A stretch of 16,547 bases of DNA from Acidimicrobiales bacterium (GTDB taxonomy: Bacteria > Actinomycetota > Acidimicrobiia > Acidimicrobiales > JANYDT01). Below, piece after piece: positions 1 through 7,672 of this stretch (position 1 is its first letter; each line of letters starts with the position of its first letter). The position numbers and the translations under genes were made by a program. The DNA is taken from assembly GCA_025358985.1 (NCBI GenBank), contig JANYHQ010000719.1, forward strand, positions 1-16,547, given 5' to 3'. A model generated the notes under the pieces. That model did no database searches, was not told the DNA's origin, and saw only the letters and a list, made by a program, of their open reading frames with translations.

Positions 1-267
1 GTCGTAGAGCGGAACATCCACTGACCCGCCTCTGCGAAGTGTGGCCAGGTGGCTGCGCATCAATTCCCAATCAAACGCTTCCGGATGGTCGTAATTGACC
101 TTCGCCCGCTCCTCCAAGGGAAGGTCCGGAGTGTCCCGATAGTACGAATCCAAGGCTATGACCGACACCCGCTCGTGGCCGGCCATGGCAATCACCCGAT
201 CGGCCACCGTGCTTTTACCCGACCCGCTTCCGCCCGCCACACCGATGACAAATGGCTGACCGGGCAC
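1..267 (-). CDS. udk: Uridine kinase, N-terminal part (gene runs off the left edge)
   Basis: Cytoplasmic pyrimidine-salvage kinase that phosphorylates uridine (and usually cytidine) to UMP/CMP with a nucleoside triphosphate. The 89 visible residues hold the family landmarks. A Walker A loop GGSGSGKST lies at residues 12-20, right after the first beta strand (FVIGVA). A DSYYRD segment lies near residues 41-46. The signature NYDHPEAFDWELM of uridine kinases follows at about 62-74. The start is GTG at 267: an in-frame TAA lies four codons upstream, and the next GTG would remove the first strand. The Shine-Dalgarno GGAGG (269-273) is only one base from this GTG, which is unusually tight. The long upstream leader contains alternating complementary segments, described separately. 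Phosphoribulokinase shares the fold, but the NYDHPEAFDW motif favours uridine kinase. Confidence 0.9.
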   Translation of the reverse strand, partial: MPGQPFVIGVAGGSGSGKSTVADRVIAMAGHERVSVIALDSYYRDTPDLPLEERAKVNYDHPEAFDWELMRSHLATLRRGGSVDVPLYD

Positions 268-282
268 GCCTCCGGTTTAGCA

Positions 283-381
283 GTCCCGAGAGTAGGTCTC
301 AGCTCCATTCTCGGGCGCGTTTAGGGTCTGCCATACGCAAAATGCGCCCGAGACCCACACTGAGAACAACTCTCGGGCGCA
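283..381 (-). promoter_or_regulatory. Leader of udk with alternating hairpins (attenuator-like)
   Basis: Read on the minus strand, the leader carries four related segments. A is TGCGCCCGAGA (381-371), B is TCTCGGGCGCA (353-343), C is GCGCCCGAGA (318-309) and D is TCTCGGG (291-285). A and B form a perfect 11-bp stem with a 17-base loop, and B is followed directly by TTTT (342-339), as in an intrinsic terminator. B can instead pair with C over 10 bp, and C can instead pair with D over 7 bp; D ends 11 bases before the Shine-Dalgarno. Mutually exclusive pairing of this kind is what attenuators and riboswitch expression platforms look like. The complementarity is seen in the sequence; a regulatory role and any ligand are inferred. 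It could also be a plain terminator next to repeats. Confidence 0.5.
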
Positions 382-394
382 TCAATGCATCCGC

Positions 395-422
395 CCTATA
401 AGGCCGCCGTTGTGTTGGTCAA
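395..422 (-). promoter_or_regulatory. Candidate promoter for udk
   Basis: On the minus strand TTGACC (422-417) is followed after 16 bases by TATAGG (400-395). This is a fair match to a housekeeping sigma factor site. Transcription would begin near 388, just before the first leader stem at 381, so the hairpin would sit at the very 5' end of the udk mRNA. The prediction rests on consensus similarity only. Confidence 0.4.
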
Positions 423-453
423 GGGAGTTCGTCGGACAGACGATCCACAAGTG

Positions 454-480
454 CCACGGTCACCGTGACTCCTGGTCACC
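454..480. promoter_or_regulatory. Operator-like cluster of GGTCACC repeats
   Basis: GGTCACC occurs at 458-464 and again at 474-480, so the starts are 16 bases apart. The first copy is also half of the inverted repeat GTCAC-C-GTGAC (459-469), and CACGG-TCA-CCGTG (455-467) overlaps it. The cluster lies about 35-60 bases upstream of the candidate -35 box for udk. It could bind a dimeric repressor or activator; no regulator is identified. Confidence 0.25.
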
Positions 481-495
481 GCTTCATCCCCACCA

Positions 496-511
496 CTGCC
501 GGGCGCGGCAG
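496..511. terminator. Short GC-rich stem-loop downstream of the DUF11 gene
   Basis: CTGCCG and CGGCAG form a perfect 6-bp stem around a GGCG loop. It lies 114 bases beyond the stop codon of the minus-strand DUF11 gene and has no T-run on either side. It may end or stabilise that transcript, since terminators without a U-tract are common in actinobacteria, but this is weakly supported. Confidence 0.25.
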
Positions 512-624
512 ATGCGCTCAGTAAATGTCACTCAGAACGTTGATATTCGGACGTATGGGCTCAGAACGTCACGAAGAGTGGGAATGGTCGAGCCATCGTG
601 CCGCGAACCTTCCGGGTGGCGAAT

Positions 625-2094
625 TCAGCGGCGACGAAGGCGCTTGATGCTCACTAGGGCCACTCCGACGGAAATGAGTGACACCGCCAACACGCTGTTG
701 CGCACATCATTGGAACCTGTCACCGCTAATGCTCCCGTGGTGGAGTTGATGATTTCTGTTCCCAATACCTGAACCGCAGGAGCGGACGAGGGGGCAACGT
801 CAGGAACACCCTGAGCTCTCGAAGTGGTGGGCGAAGCAGGCAACGTAGGAGCACCCGGGCCGGGAGCGGGAGAGCTGGGCGGGGCCACGAGAACCACCGT
901 GGTGGACGTGGTGGACGTGGTGGCAACCGCGAATGCGGGCGGCGTGGGCGTTGTCCCGCCGCTCGGCAAGGTCGTGGTAATGCTCGTCGTTGGGACACCA
1001 ATCGTGGTCGGGGCCGAACTACTCGTGGGACTGGGCACGGTGGTGGTGGTGGTGGTGGAGGTCGACGTGGTGGTGGTGGAGCTCGGCGGCGCCGGACTGA
1101 GCGTCACGATGGCCTCACCGTCATTGTTGGTCGGCGTTGTTTGTGTTGGTGTGCCCAACGTTGGCGGCGTGCCCAGCGGGTTGGTTTCCGGTGGATCGGA
1201 CGGATTGGGCGCCACGAATGCGACGTTCTTCAGTGTCGGGCCAGCCCCTGTGACAGTGGCGACCACGGTGATGCTCACCGATCCCCGTGGCAGCAGTGGC
1301 CCGCTACCCGTACACACAATGGTCGATGCACCAACGGTCGAGACCCCATTGACGCACACCACGCCAGTACCCGTCGAGGACACCGCAGTAGTACCCGCAG
1401 GGAGCAGATCGGTCATGGTCCAGCCCGCACCGGCCGTTCCCGGACCATCATTGGTGACCACCACGGTGTAGGTGACAGAACCCCCACTGACCACTGACGA
1501 CGGCACCACAGACTTGGTGAGGGTGAGGTCGAACGGTTGATCCAACGTCCAACAAAAGCCGGACGGATGGACCGAGTCGGTATCGAAGGGCGGCACACCG
1601 AGATACAACGAGGAATGGACGTATTCAACAACACCGCCCGGCTGATCGATGAAGCCCAACGACCCTGTCTTGGTGTCCTCGATGACACCATCGGTGAGGT
1701 CGTCGGTGAGGCCGGTGCTGACACCTCCGACCCGGATGGCCCACCGCTCCTGCGGTTGAACGGGGGAAGAAGCGCGCGTGAGGTATCCATCCCAGCTGAC
1801 GTACTTGTCGATATGAAGACGTCCGGGCGGCAACACAAGGCCAGTGACATAGAGCGGACGTGAGACCTTCAGCGTAGGAGGCAACACCAGGCCACCACGC
1901 TCCACATTCACCTCGCGAGGGGTGACGTACTTGTTCGTCCCCGCAGGGCATTCGATGTCCGGCGGCGGGGTCGGCCCAGCCACCTGGGCCCTCGCCGGCG
2001 CCACACCGATCAGCAACATCATGGTTGCACCGACCACCAACGTGACGGCCAACTTCGCTGCCGACCTCACTGCGTACTCGCGACTTCGCTTCAT
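625..2094 (-). CDS. Secreted, wall-anchored DUF11 surface protein with LAVTG tail
   Basis: Predicted cell-surface protein of 489 residues. Residues 1-36 form a Sec signal peptide ending in ARA before Gln37. An unassigned domain of about 140 residues follows, with a VLPP motif near 70-73 repeated near 87-90. Next is a DUF11-type beta-sandwich repeat (about 189-305; note VTYTVVVTNDGPG and DLLPAG). A long Thr/Ser/Pro-rich stalk spans about 325-440, and the sorting tail is LAVTG (456-460), a hydrophobic segment, then KRLRRR. LAXTG is the motif preferred by class E sortases of high-GC Gram-positives. AAGGGAG lies upstream of the ATG. The gene is divergent from the Fe-S reductase gene with about 94 bases between starts, and nothing shows they share a function. 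DUF11 modules are structural, so no enzymatic role is claimed. Confidence 0.8.
   Translation of the reverse strand: MKRSREYAVRSAAKLAVTLVVGATMMLLIGVAPARAQVAGPTPPPDIECPAGTNKYVTPREVNVERGGLVLPPTLKVSRPLYVTGLVLPPGRLHIDKYVSWDGYLTRASSPVQPQERWAIRVGGVSTGLTDDLTDGVIEDTKTGSLGFIDQPGGVVEYVHSSLYLGVPPFDTDSVHPSGFCWTLDQPFDLTLTKSVVPSSVVSGGSVTYTVVVTNDGPGTAGAGWTMTDLLPAGTTAVSSTGTGVVCVNGVSTVGASTIVCTGSGPLLPRGSVSITVVATVTGAGPTLKNVAFVAPNPSDPPETNPLGTPPTLGTPTQTTPTNNDGEAIVTLSPAPPSSTTTTSTSTTTTTTVPSPTSSSAPTTIGVPTTSITTTLPSGGTTPTPPAFAVATTSTTSTTVVLVAPPSSPAPGPGAPTLPASPTTSRAQGVPDVAPSSAPAVQVLGTEIINSTTGALAVTGSNDVRNSVLAVSLISVGVALVSIKRLRRR
899..1079. repeat. Trinucleotide and 9-bp tandem repeats in the stalk of the DUF11 gene
   Basis: GGT runs occur at 1039-1058 (six units plus GG) and 1067-1079. 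The 9-mer GTGGTGGAC repeats at 899-923. All are in frame on the minus strand and encode Thr runs and Thr-Thr-Ser repeats. Slippage would change stalk length by whole residues without a frameshift. Confidence 0.75.
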
Positions 2095-2188
2095 GGCTCA
2101 CTCCCTTGCTCGCCGGAGATCCTTTCAGAAACCACCTGCGGACTCGGGGACTTCGTCCACCATTCCGGCACCGGGTATCGTCAACCCC

Positions 2189-4459
2189 ATGTCATCTGGA
2201 TCTCACGACAGCACGGAGAGCACCGGTTCCGCCCCCACGGGCGCGAAACGATTCACTCCCAGTCGGATAGCGCTCATCCTCGGCACCGGGGTGGCTGCCA
2301 TCACTGCCGTGTCTGGCATCACCGGGCATCTCAACGATGCTCCCGTCGATTCGCCGATCAGTCGGCAAGTGTTCGGAGGCATCCCGAAGGCGGTGGAATT
2401 GGCGTTCTACGTGACGCTGCCGGTGTTGTTCATCATGGGAGGCTGGCTGTTCAGCCTGCGGGTGCGCAACTGGCAGCGCGGCGCGCCGGACAATCGACGT
2501 ACCACCAAGAAGAACGCCAAACGGCGAATGGCTGACTTCCGTTCCGGTGTCTATATGAAGACGCTCATGCGAGACCGTGCGGCGGGCCTCATGCACTCCA
2601 TGATCTATTTCGGCTTCCTGGCACTGTTCGCCGTCACCACGGTGTTGGAAATCGACCACCAGATGCCAGCCTCATGGAAATTCCTGAAGGGCACCACCTA
2701 TCAGGGATACAGCGCATTCGGCGACGCCGCCGGCCTCGTCTTCACCGGCGGCATCGTGTGGGCCATGGTCCGGCGCTACATCCAGCGGCCGTATCGCATC
2801 CGTATCAAGAACCGACCTGAGGATGCGGTGATTCTCATCACCTTCCTCACCATTGGACTTTCCGGCATGTTGGCCGAAGGAGCCCGTATTGCCTTGGTGG
2901 GCCGGCCTTCCTTCGAAAAGTGGTCGTTTGTTGGCTATCCCCTGTCTCGCTTGTTTCAGAACGCCAACGGTTTAGACACGTGGCATCAAGCGATGTGGGT
3001 CACCCATGTAGTGGCATTTGCGGCCTTCCTGGTGATCCTGCCGGTGACCAAGTTGCGTCATATGTTCACGTCACCGCTGAACATGTACCTCAAGGATCGC
3101 CAGCGACCCAAGGGCGCCATGCGGCCCATGCCCAACCTCACAGAAACCAGCTTGGAAACCTTCGGTGCGGCCACCATCGAGGACTTCACATGGAAACAAC
3201 TGTTGGACACCGACGCCTGCACCATGTGCGGACGTTGTACCGCCGTGTGCCCCGCTCACGCCACCGGCAAGCCCCTCGATCCACGCGAGATCGTGCTCAA
3301 GATCGGCACCGTGATGGCGCTCACCGGACCCAACCACGGTGGTCCAGGGCAGGTGTCCCCGCCGGTATCCATCGATCCGGAAATCAAGGTGTCCACCAAC
3401 AGCGTATTCGAGCGCATCACCGCCGACGAAGTGTGGGCCTGCACCACCTGTAAGGCATGCGACGAGAACTGCCCGGTGAACATCGAGATCCTCGACAAGA
3501 TCCTCGACATGCGCCGCTACCTATCCCTGATGGAGTCCAACTTCCCCAGCGAACTGGGCAACGCCTACCGCTCCATGGAGAACACCGGCAACCCTTGGGG
3601 GATTGGCCAGAACGAGCGGGCAGCGTGGGCCAAGGACATGGACGTGCCCATCGTAGAAACCGGTTCCCCCCTCAGCCACGAGTACCTGTACTGGGTTGGT
3701 TGCGCCGGCAGCTTCGACGACAAGAACAAGAAGGTCACCCAAGCCACCGCCAAGTTGCTTCGCCGCGCTGGCATCGATTTCGCCATCCTCGGCCCGTCGG
3801 AGCAATGCACCGGTGACCCGGCCCGGCGCTCAGGCAATGAGTATGTGTTCCAGATGTTGGCCATGGCCAACGTAGAGAGCCTCAACGGCATGGGTGTCAA
3901 GAAGATCATCACCCAATGCCCCCACTGCTTCAACACACTGCTCAACGAGTACCCCCAACTTGGCGGCAACTATCAGGTGGTGCACCACAGCCAACTGCTG
4001 GAGGAGCTCATTGCCGACGGCCGCCTTGATCTCAACGGGGCGTCACTGGAGGAGCGGGTGGTGTACCACGACTCGTGTTATCTGGGTCGTCACAACGATG
4101 TCTACGCCGCTCCCCGAAAGGTGCTCGGCTCGTTGAAGGGCATCAACATCGTGGAAGCACCCCGCAACGGCACCAAGGGTATGTGCTGTGGTGCTGGTGG
4201 CGCCCGGATGTGGATGGAGGAGACAACAGGTACCAAGGTCAACGACGCCCGCGCCGAGGAACTCATCGGCACTGGAGCTTCCCGCGTGGCCACCGCTTGC
4301 CCGTTCTGTTACATCATGATGGACGACGGTGTGAAGGCCCAAGGTCGCGACGATGTCATCGTGCAGGACATCTCGATGCACCTACTCGAAGCCATTGAGC
4401 GGGGCGAGGCGCGTGATCGTGCGGAGAGCCTGGGTCAGGTGCCAGTCGCTGGACAGTGA
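2189..4459 (+). CDS. EtfD-like membrane Fe-S oxidoreductase (HdrD/GlpC-type, NarI-like b-cytochrome fusion)
   Basis: Predicted membrane quinone reductase that passes electrons from an electron-transfer flavoprotein (for example from acyl-CoA oxidation) to the quinone pool, as proposed for mycobacterial EtfD (Rv0338c). The 756 residues begin with about six membrane helices (within 26-288), with candidate heme ligands His136, His266 and His273. Two CxxCxxCxxxCP clusters follow at Cys344/347/350/354 and Cys418/421/424/428. Two CCG (heterodisulfide-reductase) domains come next. The second has the full set Cys630, Cys666-667, Cys704/707; the first has Cys505, a single Cys540 where CC is usual, and Cys577/580. 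ATG 2189 is preferred because extending to 1922 or 2093 would overlap the divergent gene or consume its promoter region. No clear Shine-Dalgarno is seen. TATCGT at 2176-2181 would fit a nearly leaderless mRNA. The family is secure; the ETF partner is inferred. Confidence 0.85.
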   Translation: MSSGSHDSTESTGSAPTGAKRFTPSRIALILGTGVAAITAVSGITGHLNDAPVDSPISRQVFGGIPKAVELAFYVTLPVLFIMGGWLFSLRVRNWQRGAPDNRRTTKKNAKRRMADFRSGVYMKTLMRDRAAGLMHSMIYFGFLALFAVTTVLEIDHQMPASWKFLKGTTYQGYSAFGDAAGLVFTGGIVWAMVRRYIQRPYRIRIKNRPEDAVILITFLTIGLSGMLAEGARIALVGRPSFEKWSFVGYPLSRLFQNANGLDTWHQAMWVTHVVAFAAFLVILPVTKLRHMFTSPLNMYLKDRQRPKGAMRPMPNLTETSLETFGAATIEDFTWKQLLDTDACTMCGRCTAVCPAHATGKPLDPREIVLKIGTVMALTGPNHGGPGQVSPPVSIDPEIKVSTNSVFERITADEVWACTTCKACDENCPVNIEILDKILDMRRYLSLMESNFPSELGNAYRSMENTGNPWGIGQNERAAWAKDMDVPIVETGSPLSHEYLYWVGCAGSFDDKNKKVTQATAKLLRRAGIDFAILGPSEQCTGDPARRSGNEYVFQMLAMANVESLNGMGVKKIITQCPHCFNTLLNEYPQLGGNYQVVHHSQLLEELIADGRLDLNGASLEERVVYHDSCYLGRHNDVYAAPRKVLGSLKGINIVEAPRNGTKGMCCGAGGARMWMEETTGTKVNDARAEELIGTGASRVATACPFCYIMMDDGVKAQGRDDVIVQDISMHLLEAIERGEARDRAESLGQVPVAGQ

Positions 4460-4512
4460 CGCTTCCAGTTGTAAACACTGGCGGCATCTGAGCATGTGCG
4501 ACGCTGAGTGAC

Positions 4513-6906
4513 GTGTACGCCGTTGTCTACTGCGGATTGATTGCTGCCGCCACGTTCTTTCTTGGTTCCACGGCAACGTTGCGGTTCTCCGCCAAGGTCC
4601 CAACATTGCGGAACTCTGCCTTCGGTGTGTTGTTGGGCGCGGCGATGGTGGGGGCGGCACTTTCTGCCGGTGAACCTTCAGGCTCGCCTGTGGCCGACGT
4701 GGTGTGGCGTGTCTCGTTCGCAGCGGTATGTGTTTGTGCAACTCGACTGGTGTCGCGCCATGTACTGATGGTGGTCGCAATCATGGCGTTGGCGGCCATG
4801 GTGGTGCGGCCGTCCTCGTTGCTGGCATTGTCGCTGGCCGCCGCGGGCGTGGGGCTGGTCAGTTGTCTCTATCGCCAGCAATCCCGGTCGCCCATCGTTG
4901 CCTTGGCAGCAGCCGGCCTGGTCGCCAATGCCCTGTTGCGCTTACCCACCGGCCTTCCCCAACGAGTTCCTTCCGCGATCGCCGCCGCCGGTGTCATCGT
5001 TCTGGCGATGGCGGCGCTTGGTCGATGCGGGCGTCCGCTGCGTCGATGGATCCTGATCGGTGCCGGGGTGTTCACCGTGGTGGCCGCCATCAGTACGACA
5101 GCCACGGCACTCCAGGCAAATTCCGCGCGGCGTAAGGCCCAGGCAGGGCTCACAGCGGCGCGTGGCGCACTTGATGCGGCCAAGATCGCCGATGCCAACG
5201 GTGCTGCCAAACAGTTCCGCCAAGCTGCAGATGCGCTTCGCAGCGCCCAGAACACCCTCGACTCGTCGGCTGCCATCATCGGGCGGTTCCTTCCCGTCGT
5301 GGGACCCAACGTGCGCTCGGCGCAGGCCCTTGCCATCAACGGTGCTGAGGTCGCTTCGAGTGCGGCTGACGCAGTGGCCACAGTGGACTTCAGTCAGATG
5401 CGTACGCCGGACGCCAGAATCGATGTACAACGTCTGGCCAACCTGCGCCAGCCAGTAAGCCGGGTCCAGCGGTCCGTAGATCGTGCCTTGGACGCTATTG
5501 CGGGAGCCCAAGGGACGTGGATAGTACCCAAGCTGGCCACGCAAGCTTTGTCGTTCCAGCGTCAACTGGAAGATGCCAAACAGTCCACCGGCAACGCCAA
5601 ACAGTTGTTGGATGCCCTACCCGAACTGCTCGGTCTGCATGGACCCCGCCGCTACCTCTTGGTGGTGCCGTCACCGGCCGAGGCGCGTGGCAGCGGTGGG
5701 TTGATTGGTAATTATGGCGAGATCACTGCGGTCAACGGCACGGTGTCGCTATCGCACTTCGGTCGCACATATGAGTTGAACGACAACGGTGTTCCGGCTT
5801 CCCAGCGGGTGCTCAAGGCCAGGGCAGACTACATCCGACGCTATTCACCGTTCGACGTGGGCCGCCTCTGGCAGAACGTCACGATGTCCCCGGACTTCGC
5901 GTCCTCCGCCGAAGCGATGGCCAGTCTGTATCCGCAGTCTGGCGGCTCGACCATCGATGGAGTCATCAGCGCCGACCCGTTTGCACTGGCGGCACTGCTG
6001 CGTATCACCGGACCGGTTTCGGTTGATGGCTGGCCCGAGCCCATCACCGCCGACAACGCCGCCCGGGTTTTGCTCTCCGACTTTTACGCCCAGCTGTCAC
6101 CGGATCGCAACGTCGAACGCATCGACCTTCAGCAACAGGTGGCCCAACTCACCTGGAGTCGATTGTTCACGGGGCCTATTCCGTCACCGCAGACGCTGGG
6201 ATCCTCACTGGGCGCAGTCGCCAAAGCGCGCCATCTACAACTGTGGGCCACGCGCCCCGAAGAGCAGCGTTTCTTTCGCCACCTCGGTGCCGACGGGTCA
6301 ATGGGGCCACTGGCCGACGATGGCTTTGCCGCCGTCACCAACAATGCCGGTGCCAACAAGATCGACTGGTACCTACACAGGACAGTGTCTTACGACGCCT
6401 CGGTGGATCTCGATACTGGGGCAATTGAATCCGTGGCCACCGTGAAGATGACCAATGAGGCCCCATCCTCTGGGGTGGCTGACTACCTCATCGCCAACAC
6501 CGCAGTGCCTCCAGCCCCACCAGGAACATCTGTGCAGTACCTCTCGCTGTACTCCCCACTGGAGTTGCAGGCTATTTCTCTCGACGGGAAGCCGTTCGCC
6601 ATTCACGCCGATCGAGAATTAGGGCGCAACGTGTACTCCGGCTGGGTACGCATCGCTCCTGGTGCCACCGCCACAGTGGTAGCCACGTTCGCCAGGACCG
6701 GCAAAGTCAACATTGGCACGTACTCCGTGGAATTGGGTTGCCAACCATTGGTCAACGACGACAGTGCCGATGTCCGAGTACGGATCAAAAACCCCACCAC
6801 ACGTGACCGGATCTCGGTGAACAATCTCGCCGGGCCAGCGGGAGACCTGGTTGCCCAAGAGCCATTGACGTGCGGCCGGGTTTACTCGTTGGCCCGCCAA
6901 CCATGA
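4513..6906 (+). CDS. DUF4012 multi-pass membrane protein
   Basis: Protein of 797 residues of unknown function. Residues 1-200 hold 7-8 hydrophobic segments. Residues 200-375 are Ala/Gln-rich, helical and probably coiled coil (ARRKAQAGLTAARGALDAAK and similar stretches). A DUF4012 domain follows at about 380-600, recognisable by PSPAEARGSGGLIGNYGEI (about 386-404), the SPDFASSAEAM stretch and a VDGVISADP-like segment. The last ~180 residues look beta-rich and extracellular. DUF4012 proteins occur mainly in actinobacteria, often beside surface-polysaccharide genes, but no reaction is established. The start is GTG at 4513, 53 bases after the Fe-S reductase stop, with only a weak ribosome site; the two genes may be co-transcribed. 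The gene converges on the LPFTG gene, with 18 bases between the stop codons. Confidence 0.8.
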   Translation: MYAVVYCGLIAAATFFLGSTATLRFSAKVPTLRNSAFGVLLGAAMVGAALSAGEPSGSPVADVVWRVSFAAVCVCATRLVSRHVLMVVAIMALAAMVVRPSSLLALSLAAAGVGLVSCLYRQQSRSPIVALAAAGLVANALLRLPTGLPQRVPSAIAAAGVIVLAMAALGRCGRPLRRWILIGAGVFTVVAAISTTATALQANSARRKAQAGLTAARGALDAAKIADANGAAKQFRQAADALRSAQNTLDSSAAIIGRFLPVVGPNVRSAQALAINGAEVASSAADAVATVDFSQMRTPDARIDVQRLANLRQPVSRVQRSVDRALDAIAGAQGTWIVPKLATQALSFQRQLEDAKQSTGNAKQLLDALPELLGLHGPRRYLLVVPSPAEARGSGGLIGNYGEITAVNGTVSLSHFGRTYELNDNGVPASQRVLKARADYIRRYSPFDVGRLWQNVTMSPDFASSAEAMASLYPQSGGSTIDGVISADPFALAALLRITGPVSVDGWPEPITADNAARVLLSDFYAQLSPDRNVERIDLQQQVAQLTWSRLFTGPIPSPQTLGSSLGAVAKARHLQLWATRPEEQRFFRHLGADGSMGPLADDGFAAVTNNAGANKIDWYLHRTVSYDASVDLDTGAIESVATVKMTNEAPSSGVADYLIANTAVPPAPPGTSVQYLSLYSPLELQAISLDGKPFAIHADRELGRNVYSGWVRIAPGATATVVATFARTGKVNIGTYSVELGCQPLVNDDSADVRVRIKNPTTRDRISVNNLAGPAGDLVAQEPLTCGRVYSLARQP

Positions 6907-6924
6907 GTACGGGTGGGCAGCCGG

Positions 6925-7347
6925 TCAGGAACGGCGACGACGCCGGGAGACCGCTACGAACGCAGCACCGGTGAGCAGCAGAGCAGATCCGGCTGCCACC
7001 AGTGGCTGAGTGGCGGAAGAACCAGTGAAGGGAAGGTCTCGCACTGCCGTGTTGCCGAGGACCTGAGCGGTCGGTACCACCACAACCACTGCATTTGGTG
7101 CCGCAACAACCTTGGCGGGCGACACTGCTGATACTGCTGACTTTTCCGCCACGGTGGTCGTTGGACGCGTCACTTCGGGTGCGGGCACTGGATAGTGCGG
7201 TGGATCAGCAACGACCGCTACGGGTGCGCTTATCGGATACTGGACGGTCTGGGCGGAAGCAATTGTGCCCACGCTGGCCAGAGACATTGCTCCGGCGACC
7301 AAGAATATTCGGACTACAGATGACCTCACGAGTGAATCTTCACACAC
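6925..7347 (-). CDS. Small secreted LPFTG-anchored protein
   Basis: Protein of 140 residues from GTG 7347, or 134 from the in-frame GTG at 7329, which would give a more typical signal peptide beginning MRSSVVR. The signal peptide probably ends at ASA before Gln-Thr-Val. The mature part is short and low in complexity, rich in Pro, Val and Ala, without a recognised domain. The tail has LPFTG (105-109), a hydrophobic helix and RRRRRS, a standard sortase signal. QVLG seven residues before the motif also precedes the LAVTG tail of the DUF11 protein in this window. No good Shine-Dalgarno favours either start. It could be a small wall protein or spacer; function unknown. Confidence 0.7.
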   Translation of the reverse strand: MCEDSLVRSSVVRIFLVAGAMSLASVGTIASAQTVQYPISAPVAVVADPPHYPVPAPEVTRPTTTVAEKSAVSAVSPAKVVAAPNAVVVVVPTAQVLGNTAVRDLPFTGSSATQPLVAAGSALLLTGAAFVAVSRRRRRS

Positions 7348-7672
7348 AGTGGTAAGGAGGACAATCCTTTTGGGGAGATTCCTTCAAAAAAACCACGATG
7401 GGTGGCTGAACACTGGCCAGCGATGTCGCACAGAGGTCTTCTGCCAGAAAAAGTGGGCGAAAAAGGGCGCCTCGGTGAGAACTGTATGCTGATCCGTGGT
7501 CGGGTTTCAGGGCGCTTGAGCTCTTACGACTCGACGTGACCTGGTGGGGACGTGGCCCCGCCGTCGCCGTTTATCGCCACGGAAGGAATTGTTTCGGACG
7601 ACCTCTTGCCACTCTGCGTGGTTGAAAGGTAACGTTCAGTAATCAACTCGCATTCAGTATTGGAGGAGAACC
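7348..7672. other. Non-coding interval and probable leader of the heptose operon
   Basis: These 325 bases separate the divergent LPFTG gene from the operon start. A stem-loop GGTGGGG/CCCCGCC (7543-7549 with 7556-7562, one G-U pair) has no T-run after it. TTCAGTAAT (7635-7643) and TTCAGTATT (7653-7661) are near-identical direct repeats 18 bases apart, just before the ribosome site GGAGG (7662-7666). TATGCT (7485-7490) is a possible -10 box without an evident -35. AAGGAGG at 7353-7359 looks like a ribosome site but leads to no convincing gene. No known riboswitch was recognised. Confidence 0.5.

Larger units (their letters stand above)
268..624. other. Non-coding interval between udk and the DUF11 gene
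   Basis: No convincing coding sequence is seen in these 357 bases. Besides the leader hairpins, promoter candidate, GGTCACC repeats and stem-loop listed separately, CTCAGAACGT is directly repeated at 531-540 and 560-569. No tRNA or known small-RNA motif was recognised. Confidence 0.6.

Noticed and set aside
49..772. Plus-strand frames at 49-324 and 410-772
   Set aside because: The first is antisense to the uridine kinase; the second spans the non-coding leader and the end of the DUF11 gene and shows no protein features.
824..1471. Plus-strand open frame of 215 codons, Val/Gly-rich
   Set aside because: It is the mirror of the Thr/Pro-rich stalk of the minus-strand DUF11 gene; its composition follows from the repeats and it has no recognisable domain.
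1922..2188. In-frame upstream extension of the Fe-S reductase (including ATG at 2093)
   Set aside because: It overlaps the signal-peptide region of the divergent DUF11 gene or uses up the shared promoter region, and the extra residues do not look like part of the family.
4465..4481. Inverted repeat CCAGT/ACTGG after the Fe-S reductase stop as a terminator
   Set aside because: The stem is only 5 bp with no T-run, and the next gene starts shortly after in the same direction.
7353..7492. AAGGAGG followed by a TTG-started frame of about 40 codons
   Set aside because: The product is Lys/Cys-rich with no family likeness and a rare start; the ribosome-site match alone is not enough.
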